Source of the DNA: Avena insularis
Lineage: Eukaryota; Streptophyta; Magnoliopsida; Poales; Poaceae
NCBI GenBank assembly: GCA_023614405.1
Contig: CM042694.1
Location: forward strand, 133,615,711-133,679,710
DNA: 64,000 bases
Direction: 5' to 3'
The position numbers were made by a program, and so were the translations under genes. Within the stretch, counting starts at the first letter, position 1. Every line of letters starts with the position of its first letter. Shown here in pieces: positions 1 to 11,601 of the stretch. The notes under the pieces were generated by a model. That model worked only from the letters and a program-made list of their open reading frames with translations. It searched no databases and had not been told where the DNA came from.

Positions 1-2045
1 GTGAGAAAAAGCTTCCTTACCATGATCGAAAAAAGAAAGTACCGGATGAGGTAATTTATAATTCCTTTACAAAGGCACTTAGTGACCTTCGTCTGGAAAT
101 CACATTTGCGGATGCGATCAAAGTCCCTACTGTAGGGTAACGGGTAGGCTACACTAGCGTAAAATCAAAATTTTCTACCGCGTCAACCAGGAATACTATT
201 GTCATAGATCACGGGATTACCACTAGACGCGCAGTTGCGGAACTCGATGAAGCACGTCGGGGCAGTGTAGATGTTCTATGTCTCCTCCTCGTCCTCGTCC
301 CACGAGTAGCTCCTCTTTGCGCGGCTCGTCCGAGTGCTACATCTGCAGCACCTCAGAGGTATCCACACGTCCGGAGTGGAAGCCGTCACACGCTAGACTG
401 CTAGGTCTGCACGTGCAACACAGGCGGAAGAGGAGTGGCGGCTGGGTGGAATGCTCAACCCTATTCAGCTCGCCTCACCTTCTCTTATATAGGCATCCCT
501 GGTGGGCTTCTACATTAGCAGCCCATTAGCATCCTAAGCCTGGTCTAATTCGGATCCAATCCTCATTAGGCTTCCAGCCCCTAAAGTGTGTGACCCTATA
601 GGTTCATACACGTATAGACATAACGCGAGTACACTTACTCCGTCAATAGTTGGTAGCGGCCTCTAGCAAGACGTGCCAACTCCTAAACGCATATAAAGAT
701 CATTCGGACGAACCATCACAAGGTTGAGTACATGTCTTTCCCTTTGCCTCACGATATTTGGTCTAGCTCCAAGTTGACCTCTCTTTCTCGATACTGTGAT
801 TCGGAATCCCTTTACTAGGTTAACTCTTAACCATATGTAGCACGGCCATGCATTTCTGGATCCGATCACTCGAGGGGCCTGAGATATCTCTCTCAAGTAG
901 AGAGGGGCAAATCCCATCTTGATTGACCAATGCCTTGCAGCATGTATCAGGACAAACCCGAAAACTACCTTTATAACTACCCAGTTACGGAGTAGTGTTT
1001 GATAGCCCCAAAGTAGGTCGATCCACATCTCAAGTACATGCGACAATCTCAGGTCTAAGGACAAAACGTACACGATGTGTAGAGAGAGCTGCAAGTATTA
1101 TTGCCAGTCTCATGTTGGGTCAGTCCAACCCCATGTTCATAACATGTGTCCACATCATTGGTCTGACATCTCCATGTCTATGACTTGCGAAACATAGTCA
1201 TCAACCAATCGATGTGCTAGTCTAATATTCACGTGTGTCCTCACATGAACTCCGACTAGGGACAATTATTAGATAACCATACAAGTAAAGAGTTTCACAA
1301 ACAATTCACATAATTGCCAATCAATACAAGTTGCCTGGTATATGGATATTCAAGGAACATTATAATAACTCATGGATACACATGAAATACAATCATCTCT
1401 ATGATAACCTCTAGGGCATATTTCCTTCACCTACTTATGGTAAATTCCTTCGTGATATTCTCAGTAGAAAGAAACAAAGAAATAACTGAAACGGTTGCTA
1501 TGGTAACTAGCTATCCTGCCAATGGGAAGCTGTTATCTAAGTCTGGAGATCCCAGAATAGCAACTATTTCATACTCAATAGGTAAAACTGATATTCACAA
1601 TGCCTTGTGTGATCTAGGAGCAGGAGTTAGTGTAATGTCATATTCCCTCTATAAAAGGTTAGGATTTGGGGAGTATTCTCCTACAACTATCACTTTACAC
1701 ATGGTCGGCAAGTCCACTAAATAATCTGTTGGTATGATAGAGGATGTTTTACTTAGGCTAGATGAACATGTTATTCCCACTGATTTTATTATTCTTGAAA
1801 TGCTGGAAGATGAAAGATTATCTATAATACTTGGAAGACCTTTCCTCGGTACTGCAGGTGCATCGGTAGATTGTGCAGAAGGAAAGATAATCTTTAATGT
1901 TTATGATGCTGAAATCATCTGGTATTTTTCAAAGAAGTTAGAAGCAGCAGAAAGATATGTCCCACCAGCAAAACGAGTTCACGTGGTAAGTGCCATTGAT
2001 AAGGGGAAACCAAAGGTAAGAATTCAAGAAGAGAGAAAAGGTTAA
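1..2045 (+). pseudogene. Gypsy (Athila-type) gag-protease fragment of element H, split by a solo LTR
   Basis: This is the retropepsin-like aspartic protease region of a plus-strand Ty3/gypsy element (H) whose 5' part lies outside the window. The frame is open from the window edge to 130, is interrupted by the LTR at 131-1429, and resumes after the duplicated CCTAC. The protease active-site motif CDLGAG lies at about 1609-1626, and the second conserved block ILGRPFL at about 1828-1848. A premature TAA at 1722-1724 sits in the same frame, which then runs to the TAA at 2043-2045. No reverse transcriptase follows, so the element is either non-autonomous or has lost pol. The family assignment rests on the protease motifs and on similarity in style to the protease on the minus strand at 12154-12864. 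The copy is inactive. Confidence 0.8.
131..1429 (-). mobile_element. Solo LTR of a copia element (same family as element D)
   Basis: This 1299-bp sequence starts TGTAGGG and ends CCTTCA. It is flanked on both sides by the 5-bp target duplication CCTAC (126-130 and 1430-1434). It is nearly identical along its whole length to 62187-63488, which is the LTR of a minus-strand copia element, so the strand here is inferred from that copy. No internal copia sequence is present, so unequal recombination between the two LTRs of an inserted element has left a single LTR. It lies inside the protease-coding frame of gypsy element H. A TATA-like sequence (minus-strand CCTATATAAGAG) is at about 484-495. The small ORFs within it are not genes. 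Confidence 0.93.
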
Positions 2046-2956
2046 GTTATTCAACCATTCTTAATAAATGCTTGATGGGAGTCAACCCATTTTCATCAAT
2101 TTAGTAAAATAAAAAATAAAAATTTCATCGCATTCCTATTACTTTTTCACAGACATTCTTGCAGAAGCGCGCCCGTGAAGATGCGGCTGTCAAAAAGTAG
2201 TAGAAACATCGATTGAATAAGTAGAGAATAGTAATAATAATAAAACTTTGAGTTTTCCACTTGTAAGAAACTAAAATTTTGCTTTTAATATGCTAATGTT
2301 GGTCTACAGTTTTTATTGCCATTTTTCTGTTAGAAACTAGGTATTTCGGTAAGTTATGAAATAAGAAGGTATCCTGGAGGAAATAGATTTTTTTTGATGA
2401 TTACTGATGGTTTAACGACCAACTATACGGCGGGAATAAAAATTCCAGACGTATAGTTCCGGTCGTATAGTTGTCTTTGCCATCAACAAATTTTCATCGA
2501 AGGCACAGAGAGTTTAACGACCAACTATATGGCGGGAATAAAAATTCCGACCGTATAGTTCCGGCCGTATAGATATCGATGCTAGTTTTAGAAATTTATC
2601 TCAGGAGACAGACGGTTTAACGACCAACTATACGGTGGGATCATTTCGATCCGGCCGTATAGTTGCACCCGTATAGCCGATTTCTGATTAAAGAAACCCT
2701 AGTTGTCGGCATCACCGCAACTATACGGATGGAGCAACATCATCCGCTCGAATAGCTCCGGCCGTATAGGTCGGCTCGACCACTTAATCGCACCAGGGCG
2801 GCGAGTTCTTCCCCCTCTCCTCATTATTTCTCATACTCTCTCTCCAAACCTCTTAAAATCCACCTAGAACTCTCTATTCTTCGCGGATTTTGTTCGTTTG
2901 AGTGGGGGAATCGACAGATCGGTATGTTTCTCTCCCTATCCATGCTTTATTTTCAT
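2046..2956 (+). other. Non-coding internal region of gypsy element H
   Basis: This 0.9-kb stretch has no convincing ORF. It follows the protease stop codon and is AT-rich apart from a cluster of short inverted repeats (2398-2790, listed separately). It continues with CT-rich sequence up to the start of the inserted DNA-transposon nest near 2957. It is most likely the spacer between the gag-protease ORF and the second ORF of H. That second ORF resumes at 7456, beyond the nest. Confidence 0.55.
2398..2790 (+). repeat. Four-unit cluster of CAACTATACGG / CCGTATAGTTG inverted repeats
   Basis: Four diverged units begin near 2412, 2511, 2612 and 2716, spaced about 100 bp apart. The first three begin with TTTAACGACCAACTATA. 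In all four, a CAACTATACGG-type arm is followed 25-45 bp later by one or two copies of the opposite arm, CCGTATAGTT(G). Each unit could form a short hairpin. A fifth unit of the same kind lies in the 3' LTR of the same element, at about 10402-10457. The function is unknown. The arrangement is seen directly in the sequence. Confidence 0.8.
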
Positions 2957-3998
2957 ACTAGCTAAATGCCCGTACGTTGCTATAGAATAGAAATAGCAAA
3001 TTGACAGAAATAAACAAATCTATGACCTGACATTTAAAAGTATTTAAAATAATAGAAAAATAATCTCTTGCTGAAATTATTAAAAGGGCCTTTATTGTAA
3101 ATAAATGAAAAAAAAATTGTAAAAAAAAAACGGGAGACCTTTCGAAACGGCCAGACCCAAAAGGCCCAACCGGCAGCTCCTAGCACCGAACCCTAGTTTT
3201 AGCAAGTAGAGTTTCCTAAAAAAGTTAGCAAGCAGATGCCCGTAGGAACCCCCTTCCTCAGTCGATCTCGTCCCGCGCCAGAATCAAACGCTCGCCTTCC
3301 TCTCTCCTTGTTGACCTCGTTCCCTCTCCTCTCGGCCCGACCGTGTTTTCCTGCCTCGCTCGCTCGGGCGCCCGCGTGTCCTCGCCATGACCTGACCATG
3401 ACAGTCGGCGCCCTCATCTTCGACCCTGACGCGCACAACCGGATCTTCCTTCTGTACAGCTCCGCTCAGGCGCCTCCTCAGCATCCATGTGCCATGGGGC
3501 ATTCCAGCACGCCCTGCCCCGCCTGCTCACCTCCCTTACCGTGGTCGCCTCCGTCAAGCAAACGCCGTCCCACTTCTCGACTCCAAGCGTTGCAGTGCTA
3601 GCAGTTGCTCCCCCGCTTCCTCTTGTCACTGGCGACGCGTGCCTCCGATGCTCGCTCCCGGCCACTCCACATGTGCTGGGTGGTTGGGCCGGAGGGCTTG
3701 ATGGAGGGCGTCAGGGGTGGGGACAATATGAGAGTGGTCGCGGCTTCGGGATCCTGTGCAGGTCAGGGATGAGAGGTCGGAGACGATGGAAGCAGTGCTT
3801 TGTCTTGCATTGCGGGTTGATTAACTGAGTTCCGAGGGACTAAAGTGTAAAACTATGGACAGACGGAAATTTGGAAGCACATACCAAGGTCGTTAGGCAA
3901 TTTAATAGTAAAGATTATAGTTCCCACGCGTTGCAGCGGATCACGCGAGCACTTGTTCCTATCTCTGTCTATGACATTTTAAACACAATAACTAAACT

Positions 3999-4085
3999 AA
4001 ATAATTTATTCACTTCTCTACATAAAAGGAAAATCATCCTATATAAATAATTTATTTACTTGTCTACATAAAAAGATAATCATTG
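3999..4085. repeat. Diverged direct duplication, about 47 bp
   Basis: The sequence AATAATTTATTCACTTCTCT followed by ACATAAAAGG at about 3999 recurs at about 4046 as AATAATTTATTTACTTGTCT followed by ACATAAAAAG. This is a simple local duplication in AT-rich sequence between the two Helitron-like units. No function is apparent. Confidence 0.6.
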
Positions 4086-5298
4086 TAGATAACTTGAATT
4101 GCTCGATACAAAAATTCTAATTCTTCACTCTAAAACTCCATGGAAGCTTTGCACTCCCCACGATCTATACATGCTAAATCCTAGTTTCATCTGAAAACAC
4201 TTGAGGTGACAAAACACCACAAGCTAACACACCAGATGAGCAAGTGAGCTACTCGATATTACCGTGTAGTAGTACTCGTGACACGAGAGTACGAGACGTT
4301 AGATGTCCGTGTGCAAGCCCTGGATAGCAATCATGTGCATGAATATCCATGTGGCTGAACCACTTCCAGCCGAGACAGTGTGCATGCTGCTGGATGTATG
4401 TACAGGCCATGAGGCCGATAGTAGTAGGGGCGACGATGGTGCCTGCACCTTGGACTATCTAGACAGCACGCCATGGCTGGTCTCCGGCCGCAAACCCCGC
4501 TGCTTCCTCGCTTGGTATCCATGGTTCTGGTCTCCGCCCGCAAACCCCGCTGTTTCCTCGCATGGTTGGTCCGGGAGGATGAGAGATAAACCCTAGCCAA
4601 GCGCCCAAACCTCCTTCGATCCGAAGGCGGAAGCTGTATTGTTTTCAGGGATCATGCGAGGGGATGTCGGTCTACTATGATTGTTTTTTTATTTTGCAAG
4701 TGGGAAGGACCGTCCGTGGTTGCGTGCGTGTAGGACGTCTGGTTTTTCTTTACAGGTTTTTTTAGCGATCGCGAGAGACGTGCTTGCCTTGGTTTGCTGA
4801 TTTTTTTTTACGGAGATACGTACCACCACGGTCGTGTGTCAATTTAATAGTACTAGCTGAATGCCCGTGCGTTGCTACGGATACCCTTAATTTTGACACT
4901 CTTAAAACTCCGCATCTCGCTCACTTCTAGCGCATTTGGTGGAAATCAGCTCTTTTGTGGTTGGAGATGCTACCTCAGGGTCAGCGGGCGCTGAGGAAGC
5001 CCCGAGTCATGGCTCATAGTGGCAACTGTACCCTCTGTATGATATAAAATGTTTCAACGAAAATCACAGATTGAACGGAAGTGGCATTAGTAATTCCTAT
5101 GAAAACAACTGCTGCATAAATGGCATCCGTGGCATTGAGTACATCACGGCGTACCTTCTAGTCAAATTTCCAGCAAATCGTCCCAAACATCAAGGAATTA
5201 TGACAGCGTAGAAACCTCCAGTATGATAGATTTTCCTTCCACAATTCTGCGAGAAACTAAGCACAAAGTGGCCGAGCATACTTGCTAAAGAAAGTAAT

Positions 5299-5474
5299 GA
5301 GCAGTTTCGATTCAGTGTTCGGTTTGCTCAGGATCTCGACGATTTCTTTTCTCAGCCCGAAATGCAATACAAACAGGTATGAGTGGGAGCAGTTTCGATT
5401 CAGTGTTCGGTTTGCTCAGGATCTCGACGATTTCTTTTCTCAGCCCGAAATGCAATACAAACAGGTATGAGTGG
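5299..5474. repeat. Perfect 88-bp tandem duplication
   Basis: Positions 5299-5386 and 5387-5474 appear to be identical in every base, starting GAGCAGTTTCGATTC and ending with GTATGAGTGG. The lack of any difference indicates a recent duplication, by slippage or unequal exchange. The duplication creates a repetitive 62-codon ORF, which I do not regard as a gene. Confidence 0.9.
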
Positions 5475-5514
5475 GGGAAGGGTGACAATGAATCAGGTGT
5501 TGGATTAAAAGGTA

Positions 5515-5681
5515 CTCCCTCAATTTCAAAATATAAGATGTTTTAGCTTTCTAAAAGGAGTGTATCTAGACCATTTTAGTGTGTATGTTCATTCCAAACC
5601 TACATGAATCTACACACTAAAAGGATCTAGACACACTTATTTCATAAAACTAGAACATCTTATATTTTGAAATGGAGGAAG
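5515..5681. mobile_element. Stowaway (Tc1/Mariner) MITE
   Basis: This 167-bp element has terminal inverted repeats of about 33 bp. The left end reads CTCCCTCAATTTCAAAATAT and the right end is its near-perfect reverse complement. It is flanked by the TA target dinucleotide (5513-5514 and 5682-5683). It has no coding capacity. These features match Stowaway MITEs common in Triticeae genomes. Confidence 0.93.
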
Positions 5682-7455
5682 TATATTCTTTACGATAAAT
5701 AATTTCGACAAGAATTTGACCTATTAATATGGCGGGCGTAAAGCCTATATCGAGGAGTACTTGTGACCTCCAACATCCATGTAGTAGGATTATAGTTATC
5801 CCTAATTTTTGGCACTCCTGAAATTATGTTCTTGTAAACTTCAGTAATTACAGCGGTCTTGAAGTTTCTTCAGGAAGAAAACACATAGTGCAGAGCATAC
5901 CTCAAAAGACTCAAACCAGATTGCGTGACATAGAACTAAGGTGGTGCTGCAAGAGGTAAACACATAAGAAAAGTGCGGGCTAGAGTTCAGTGTATTATCA
6001 TCATCAACGATTATGCCGGCTCTACACCAACTGCATACTTCATTAGAAGTACCACTGACAATTAATCAAACACACCAAGTACACAACGCTGAACTAACCT
6101 TGCACACCACTCTCGATCTCTCTATATGCCTAGGTGGTCAGTGTAGTCGATCGATGGCTCGCGAGCTAGCACCTCAGACCGTCGTGCTTGCGCCTTCTGC
6201 CTGGTCGCCTCCGGGTTGGTCCGCCTTGTTGCCGCCCTGGTTCTGATAGCCTCAATTTTCGCAACAATGATCTGTCAGATGTCGGTGATGAACCTCACCG
6301 CGATGATGAAACCTCTGGAGGTGGAAGTGCTCTTCCACACTCTGTGAGGCGACGAATCCTCTTCTCCTCCACCTCCTCTTGCCATAGCAGCCGGCGTCTA
6401 GCTATGAGCCGCGTCGATGCCGGCCAGCCTGCTCCTCCAGCACCCGTGCCGGCTCCGCCGTCCGCTTTCCCCCTCCATCCCCTCTCCCGACCCTGCGGAT
6501 TTGATCGAATCTGGTCTGGTTCGTGTTTCCAACCATAGGATTCGACTATAGAGGAGGAAAATTTAATCTCCCACTATCTATCCCCCTTGCTACTGCCTCC
6601 TCTCCGTCGATGCCAATTGCTCTGCGCCGGCCACGACCGGTCTCGCCCGCCCCTTCTTCGACTTGAAGGATATGCCAAGCCCCTCGCGGTCATCCTCCGT
6701 TGCTCTGCTCCGCGCCTCCACCTCGCAGCGACGACCCGACCAACCCAAGCTCGGCCTCCTACAGATCCACTGCCATGCATCTCCTGAAAGCACCACGAAG
6801 AATATGGCGATGCCTTCCGCATTTGGGTGGAGGCCCTAGCTGCCGAAGATCGACAGGGTGTGGGTGGCGGCGGAGATTCCGTTGGAGGATTACCTGGGTT
6901 CGCTCGCGGGAGGTATCCCAACCCCGTGAGTGTTTTATTTTTTTATTGAACCGTTCGTTTTTCTTACGAGTGGTATCCGTGGTTAATTTCACGATGGTTT
7001 GGAGGGTAAACTTGTCTAAATAAAAAAGACGTATCAGACCATAAGCCTTTTAATAGTAAAGATCGATTACTGCAACAACTGGCCCAGCTAGACCAGCCCA
7101 AAAAATCAGCAGGAGCGCTCGCTCCCTTATACGCACGTTGCAGAAATAGCGACGAAAACAGCGTTCGAGATTTTTTTTTACTTACCTGTGGCGCTAGAGG
7201 CAATATGTGGTTTAGTGGAAGGATAAATTTGTCCAGAAAAGTGTTGGACCGGGAGAAATAATCCGTCCTTTATTATTAGGTATAGATTTCCATGGTTGAA
7301 ACTCTCACATTGATCTAGTAGATGAACTCAAGCTTATTTAGTTTTTCTTGTTAATTTCTCACATTAGGATTGAATTTTTCCACATAGAATCATTCATATA
7401 TCATATAGAAACTATATGCCTAAGGTTTCATGGTGAAATTTCTCAGTGCATCACG

Positions 7456-8459
7456 ATGAACAATATCGGTAGCCTCTTTCGTTCAAGTAAGCGCCAACGT
7501 GGAGAGGGCTCAAGTTCAGGGGCCCGAGCTCCGCGCAACTCCAAGATGGACATTGTTTCATCAAGGAGGGTGTTGCCCACGCGTTGGGTCGACCACAACT
7601 TTCTCACCACGGCGGGGTTGAAGACGGACTTCGATCTCATGTGTAGCAGGGCGGGGCTAGCGGTGCTCAGCTTCGCAAGCCACGACACCTATGTGAACTC
7701 ACCCATGAGTTCCTGGCCTCCTTCTACGATGACCACAAGGAGAAAGGTAACACGTGCACTATCAGCTTTAATATGAACCGGCAGCACTATGATATAAGCT
7801 TCGAACAGTTCTGCGATGCCTTGAGCCTCCCTCGTATTGGGGAGCCCCATATTACTAACCTCTACAGGGCCACAAGTGGAGAGACTTGGGAGGCTATTTC
7901 TGTCAATGGTGGCAGTCACTTCTATTAGAAGAAGATGTCCACCATTCAAAACCCAACCATTCGCTACTTTGCTTTGTTCCTCGCTAACACAATGTTGGGA
8001 AGGGGTGATACTGGTTCCATGGCCAATGCGGACACGGCGATGATCACCAATGCTCTCTTCCCCACTGCCACGCAAAGCCCCTGACCTGCGACTCTACTCA
8101 TCCAGCACTTCTGCCACCAGAGCAACAAGACCAAAGGTGATATTCGCATTGGTGGATTGGTAACCCACCTTGCCTATGCATTGAACATTGTACTACCTGT
8201 GATGGAACCTGTTGATGGCTCCAAACTTATGGACATCAAGTATTTGACTACTTGTGGCTTTCTTGGTGTTTACCATGCTAACCGGAGGCTCCGAGCATAT
8301 CAATTTAGTTATCTTGATGATACACAGATTGAACAGGTTCAGCTGCCATGCCCCGAGGCCATTTCGATAGTGGAGAAGGACACTTCGATCCTCACCAAGG
8401 ACCAAGTGACGGAGACCTTGGCCATGCACCAGGCCAAGGAGGAGGAAGATGAAGGTTAG
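7456..8459 (+). pseudogene. Second ORF of gypsy element H (retrotransposon protein of unknown function, frameshifted)
   Basis: This is a decayed reading frame typical of Athila-like grass elements that carry a second ORF in place of pol. The frame opens at ATG 7456 with a basic, serine-rich N-terminus and the segment TRWVDHNFL. It shifts frame near 7692, meets a TAG at about 7926-7928, continues, meets a TGA near 8082-8084, and shifts again. The last part (8157-8459) is open and ends in an acidic, glutamate-rich tail (KEEEDEG). The protein has no recognisable enzyme motif; it may be structural or gag-like. A CTAAGCTTGGGGGAGG sequence lies downstream at about 8773. The coding decay indicates an old insertion. 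Confidence 0.65.
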
Positions 8460-10164
8460 CGGATGAGCATGAGCAGGAGCAGGAGGAAGAGCAGGGACAC
8501 AACCCTGCTTGGGAAGGACAGCAGCAACCAGGAGGAGCCTAGGAACCATGGCCCAACCAGCCACAGCAAGGGTACGGCTACGTCCCTTATCAGGAGTTCC
8601 AACAGCTCAACCAACGTGTTGGGGAGATCGACCACACGCTTCAGGATATGAATGAAGATGTGAACACTCTGACTCACAACTTCAGTCACTTCATGACTCA
8701 CTTCCCCGACTTCTACCAGCAGTACCCGCCGCAGTTGCCGAACGACGGCAACAACTGAGCATGGCAATAGCCTAAGCTTGGGGGAGGTTTTAAAACCTCC
8801 AAACTTTGCATTCATGTTTTTATTTTCTTCTTTTGATTTGTTTCTTTAAAAATTGCATGTTTATTTTCAGTTTGGCATTCCTAAACTAAAAATACAAAAA
8901 AAAGTTGTAATTTTACTTGCAAGTTTATTTCTTTGTTTCTCTCGGAGATTGCTTGATTTCATGTGATTTGGCAATATGGAAATATAGGAGAGGTTCGACT
9001 CGAATACACGAACAAAGAAAGCAAGAAGAGGTGTCACATTCCTTTCATCACACTCCTTGCAACCTTAAATTGATCCTACAATTATTTACTTGCTTGCACT
9101 GGAGTCACTCCCCACTTACCTTGTTATCCTACAAATTATATTCGTTTGCTAGTGTCTCCTTTTTAGCTTTGAAACAATGAGCAATGAACTTGGTTAAAAT
9201 ACTTCCTACATTTTTACAACAAGAAAAAGCATCTAAAAGATGACTTGAGTCCATGTTTAGCTCAAAGAATTTGATTTTAGAACTACTCCATCCCAATTGT
9301 GCTTAATATAAATAGACTTGATAGTACCCTTGATTAAAATTGTTTGATTAAATGGATGCTTCGAAGTAGTAGAAATTATGCCACTATTTTTTCTAAATAA
9401 TTATCGTAAGATATTGCTTTACGTGTGTCATTACAACTCTGTCGTGCTCCATGGGGAACTATTAACTCCGTTGGCCAACAAACGATCTAAATATGGGAAA
9501 CCACTTGATTTCGGCTATTGAGTTATGTAAACGTCTGTAGCGGTAATGCTATTACATGTAAAAAAATAGTCTCATCATGGTCTCACGTTCCAAGTGAAGT
9601 TGTAGTACTCATCTGGCCCATTATTGCTCAACATTATTTATTGGCATGGTCACGAGTGCACAACACAACCCCAATTAACATGTTAAAAAATAATGGCATG
9701 ATTTCTCTATGAAAGAGCTGAAGTTTTTGAAAGACAAAAGAAAGAAAAAGGTGCTTTGAGAGTCTTGAAATTTTGACATGGGAGTAGATGAGTTGTTCTT
9801 AAATTAAATATTTTCATGCCAACCTGAGTACTCTTAATTGGTTAAGTGAGCAAGAACAAAAAGTTTTCATCTCTCAACAAAAGAGAGGCACCAAAAGAAA
9901 TTATCTCACCTTCCTAGCTAAAACTTCCGACATTTGCTTGGGCATATGATTTATTTGCTAGCAAGATATACGTGGTTAGAAAGTGGACTCAGTGAAATCT
10001 TGTGCGTACTTGTATGATCATATTTAAGACTGCAAGGATTGAGAAGAAAAGAATTTGACACCACATTTAACTTGTAAGTTCCTTCACTTTCGGTCTCGAA
10101 TCTCCGCTATTCTTCCTTATCTCCTTGTCACTCGAGGGCGAGCAACATCTAAGCTTGGGGGAGT
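8460..10164 (+). other. 3' untranslated region and polypurine tract of gypsy element H
   Basis: About 1.7 kb of AT-rich sequence without a credible ORF follows the second ORF. It ends in the purine-rich tract AAGCTTGGGGGAGT (10151-10164), directly before the 3' LTR. This matches the AAGCTTGGGGGAG polypurine tract of Athila-like grass elements, which primes plus-strand DNA synthesis. The same string also occurs at about 8773, in the middle of the region, as an apparent second copy. Confidence 0.65.
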
Positions 10165-11601
10165 TGATAGCTATGAGATTCGACACATTTTTTATGGATT
10201 TTATTGATGGTTTTCTCTCAGATTTGATCATTTTCTGGTTTTATCTAACGCTAATACTTCGGTAGCGAAGAAAACTTGGATTTTAATGTGTGTTTCAGGT
10301 TCTGAATGTCAACAAAAGGATTTAACTAGAGAAATACAATATTCTGGAGAAAACAAGCAAGGCCCACTTTGGAAGCACGCGAGGGAAGCTCACAGATGGC
10401 GTGACGACCAACTATACGGCGGGAATGGCCATATAGTTCCCGCTGTATAGTTGCCGCTGCCTCTGTCTTGTCAACAGGGACAACTTCCGTGAATGGACGA
10501 GAGACGAAAACAGAACACAGCAGCCACCATACCATCCAGAAGGGAGAAAGAAGAGATCCAGAGAAGAAGGGGAAGACGTTTTTCATCTCGCTCCATGATC
10601 TTCGACCTCCTAGCCAATACACCCCATAGCCACTACTTGTACTTGAGAGAGAGAGGTACACCTTGCAAGACTAGGGTTTGAGATTGTTTCTTCTCATCTT
10701 GAATTGTGTTGGATATTTTTCTATTCTTATTGTGAATCTCCACGGTAATACCAAGACGAATTGCCTTTATTCAATTATATTGATGATCTGTTCTTCTCTC
10801 ATGTGTGAGTAATTCCATTGGGCGTGGGAGATGTAGGGGATTGGTGAGATGTGATGTGCCTTCGTATATTTTCTGCTAATTTGTGATTGATTCTAAATAC
10901 TATAATATGTGTGCTTGACTATCTGTGGGTTGCCTAATGCTTGTTGTCTAATTAAGGGCCCTGACAACATGATACCTTCTTCTACATAGATAGGATCTTG
11001 TACGATAGTGGACCGGTGACCCCTGGGTGACACAGGGATATCAATGGAAAGCTAGTTGACTCGAGGATAACGAGTAACCACTGTGCTTATTGAAGGAGCT
11101 TAATCGCTAAGCAACCTGAAGGGTCTTAATCGTCTAGTGTCTGACCATGGTTTTGGTAGCAGTCTAGTAGGATTATTGAAGTTGGGATGAAATCTACCAA
11201 GAGGAGTTCCGGCTAATTATGGGTTATTCGCCTACACATATATCTATAAGATTATAATTGTTACATTCACCATTCATCCACCTGGCACAGTCACTATTAC
11301 CATGAACTGAATCTCCCCGCGCCTTCTTTCGTCATCTGCAGGAAACAACAAACAAGCAAAGCTGTTCTTTATTTTTATGCTTTTTATTTCTAAAGTTTAC
11401 ATTCTAGTCTTATTTAAATCTATCACATTTAATCAAAACCCATTCTTATTTCAACACTTGCAGTCAATTCACTCGAAGACCTGTGTCAACTTCGGGTGTG
11501 ACAGAGACTTCACCAATAAACACTTACCTTTGGGCTCCCTGTGGGATCGATATCTAAACTTCGAAACTAGCTACAAACGACATGTGCTCTTGCAGAAATC
11601 A
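10165..11601 (+). mobile_element. 3' LTR of gypsy element H
   Basis: The LTR begins TGATAGCTATGAG directly after the polypurine tract. I place its end at the AAATCA ending at 11601, which gives about 1437 bp. The matching 5' LTR lies outside the window, so the right end is inferred from the TG...CA rule and not from alignment. It includes one unit of the CAACTATACGG hairpin motif seen in the internal region (10402-10457). The repetitive sequence near the end, with the CTCCCTGTGGGATCGA box, resembles the end regions of the other gypsy LTRs here. Confidence 0.6.

Larger units (their letters stand above)
4849..7062. mobile_element. Inner Helitron-like unit
   Basis: This unit runs from the second head motif (ACTAGCTGAATGCCCGTGCG, about 4852) to the tail-like CCTTTTAATAGTAAAGAT ending near 7062. 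The sequence directly left of the head (AATTTAATAG) resembles the beginning of the same tail motif. The unit therefore appears to have inserted into the 3' end of another member of its family. It contains the 88-bp tandem duplication, a Stowaway MITE and a GC-rich block at 6180-6940. No rolling-circle replicase or helicase is encoded, so it is non-autonomous. Confidence 0.4.
2957..7283. mobile_element. Nest of Helitron-like non-autonomous DNA elements inserted in H
   Basis: The gypsy sequence of H breaks off near 2957 and resumes near 7284. The interval begins ACTAGCTAAATGCCCGTACG, and a second similar head (ACTAGCTGAATGCCCGTGCG) lies at about 4852. Tail-like sequences of the form TTTAATAGTAAAGAT or TTATTAGGTATAGAT occur near 3893-3909, 7048-7062 and 7266-7283, and a shortened tail ends directly against the second head at 4843-4850. 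Head-to-tail stacking of this kind is common for grass Helitrons, but neither the TC start nor a CTRR end with hairpin is clear, so the superfamily is tentative. GC-rich blocks inside (3236-3830, 4300-4600, 6180-6940) look like captured, decayed gene fragments; I recognise no protein in them. The exact ends are uncertain by tens of bases. Confidence 0.45.

Noticed and set aside
278..529. ORFs repeated at 278-529 / 62375-62587 and 663-1094 / 62721-63153
   Set aside because: These fall entirely within the copia LTR present at both ends of the window and show no domain; they are duplicated because the LTR is.
3236..3830. GC-rich ORFs of up to 121 codons that could be a host gene
   Set aside because: Frames on both strands are equally open, no domain is visible, and the block lies in a DNA-transposon nest; a captured fragment is more likely.
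7456..8459. A host gene with introns
   Set aside because: The breaks are frameshifts and stops without splice signals, and the flanks are gypsy element H with polypurine tract and LTR.
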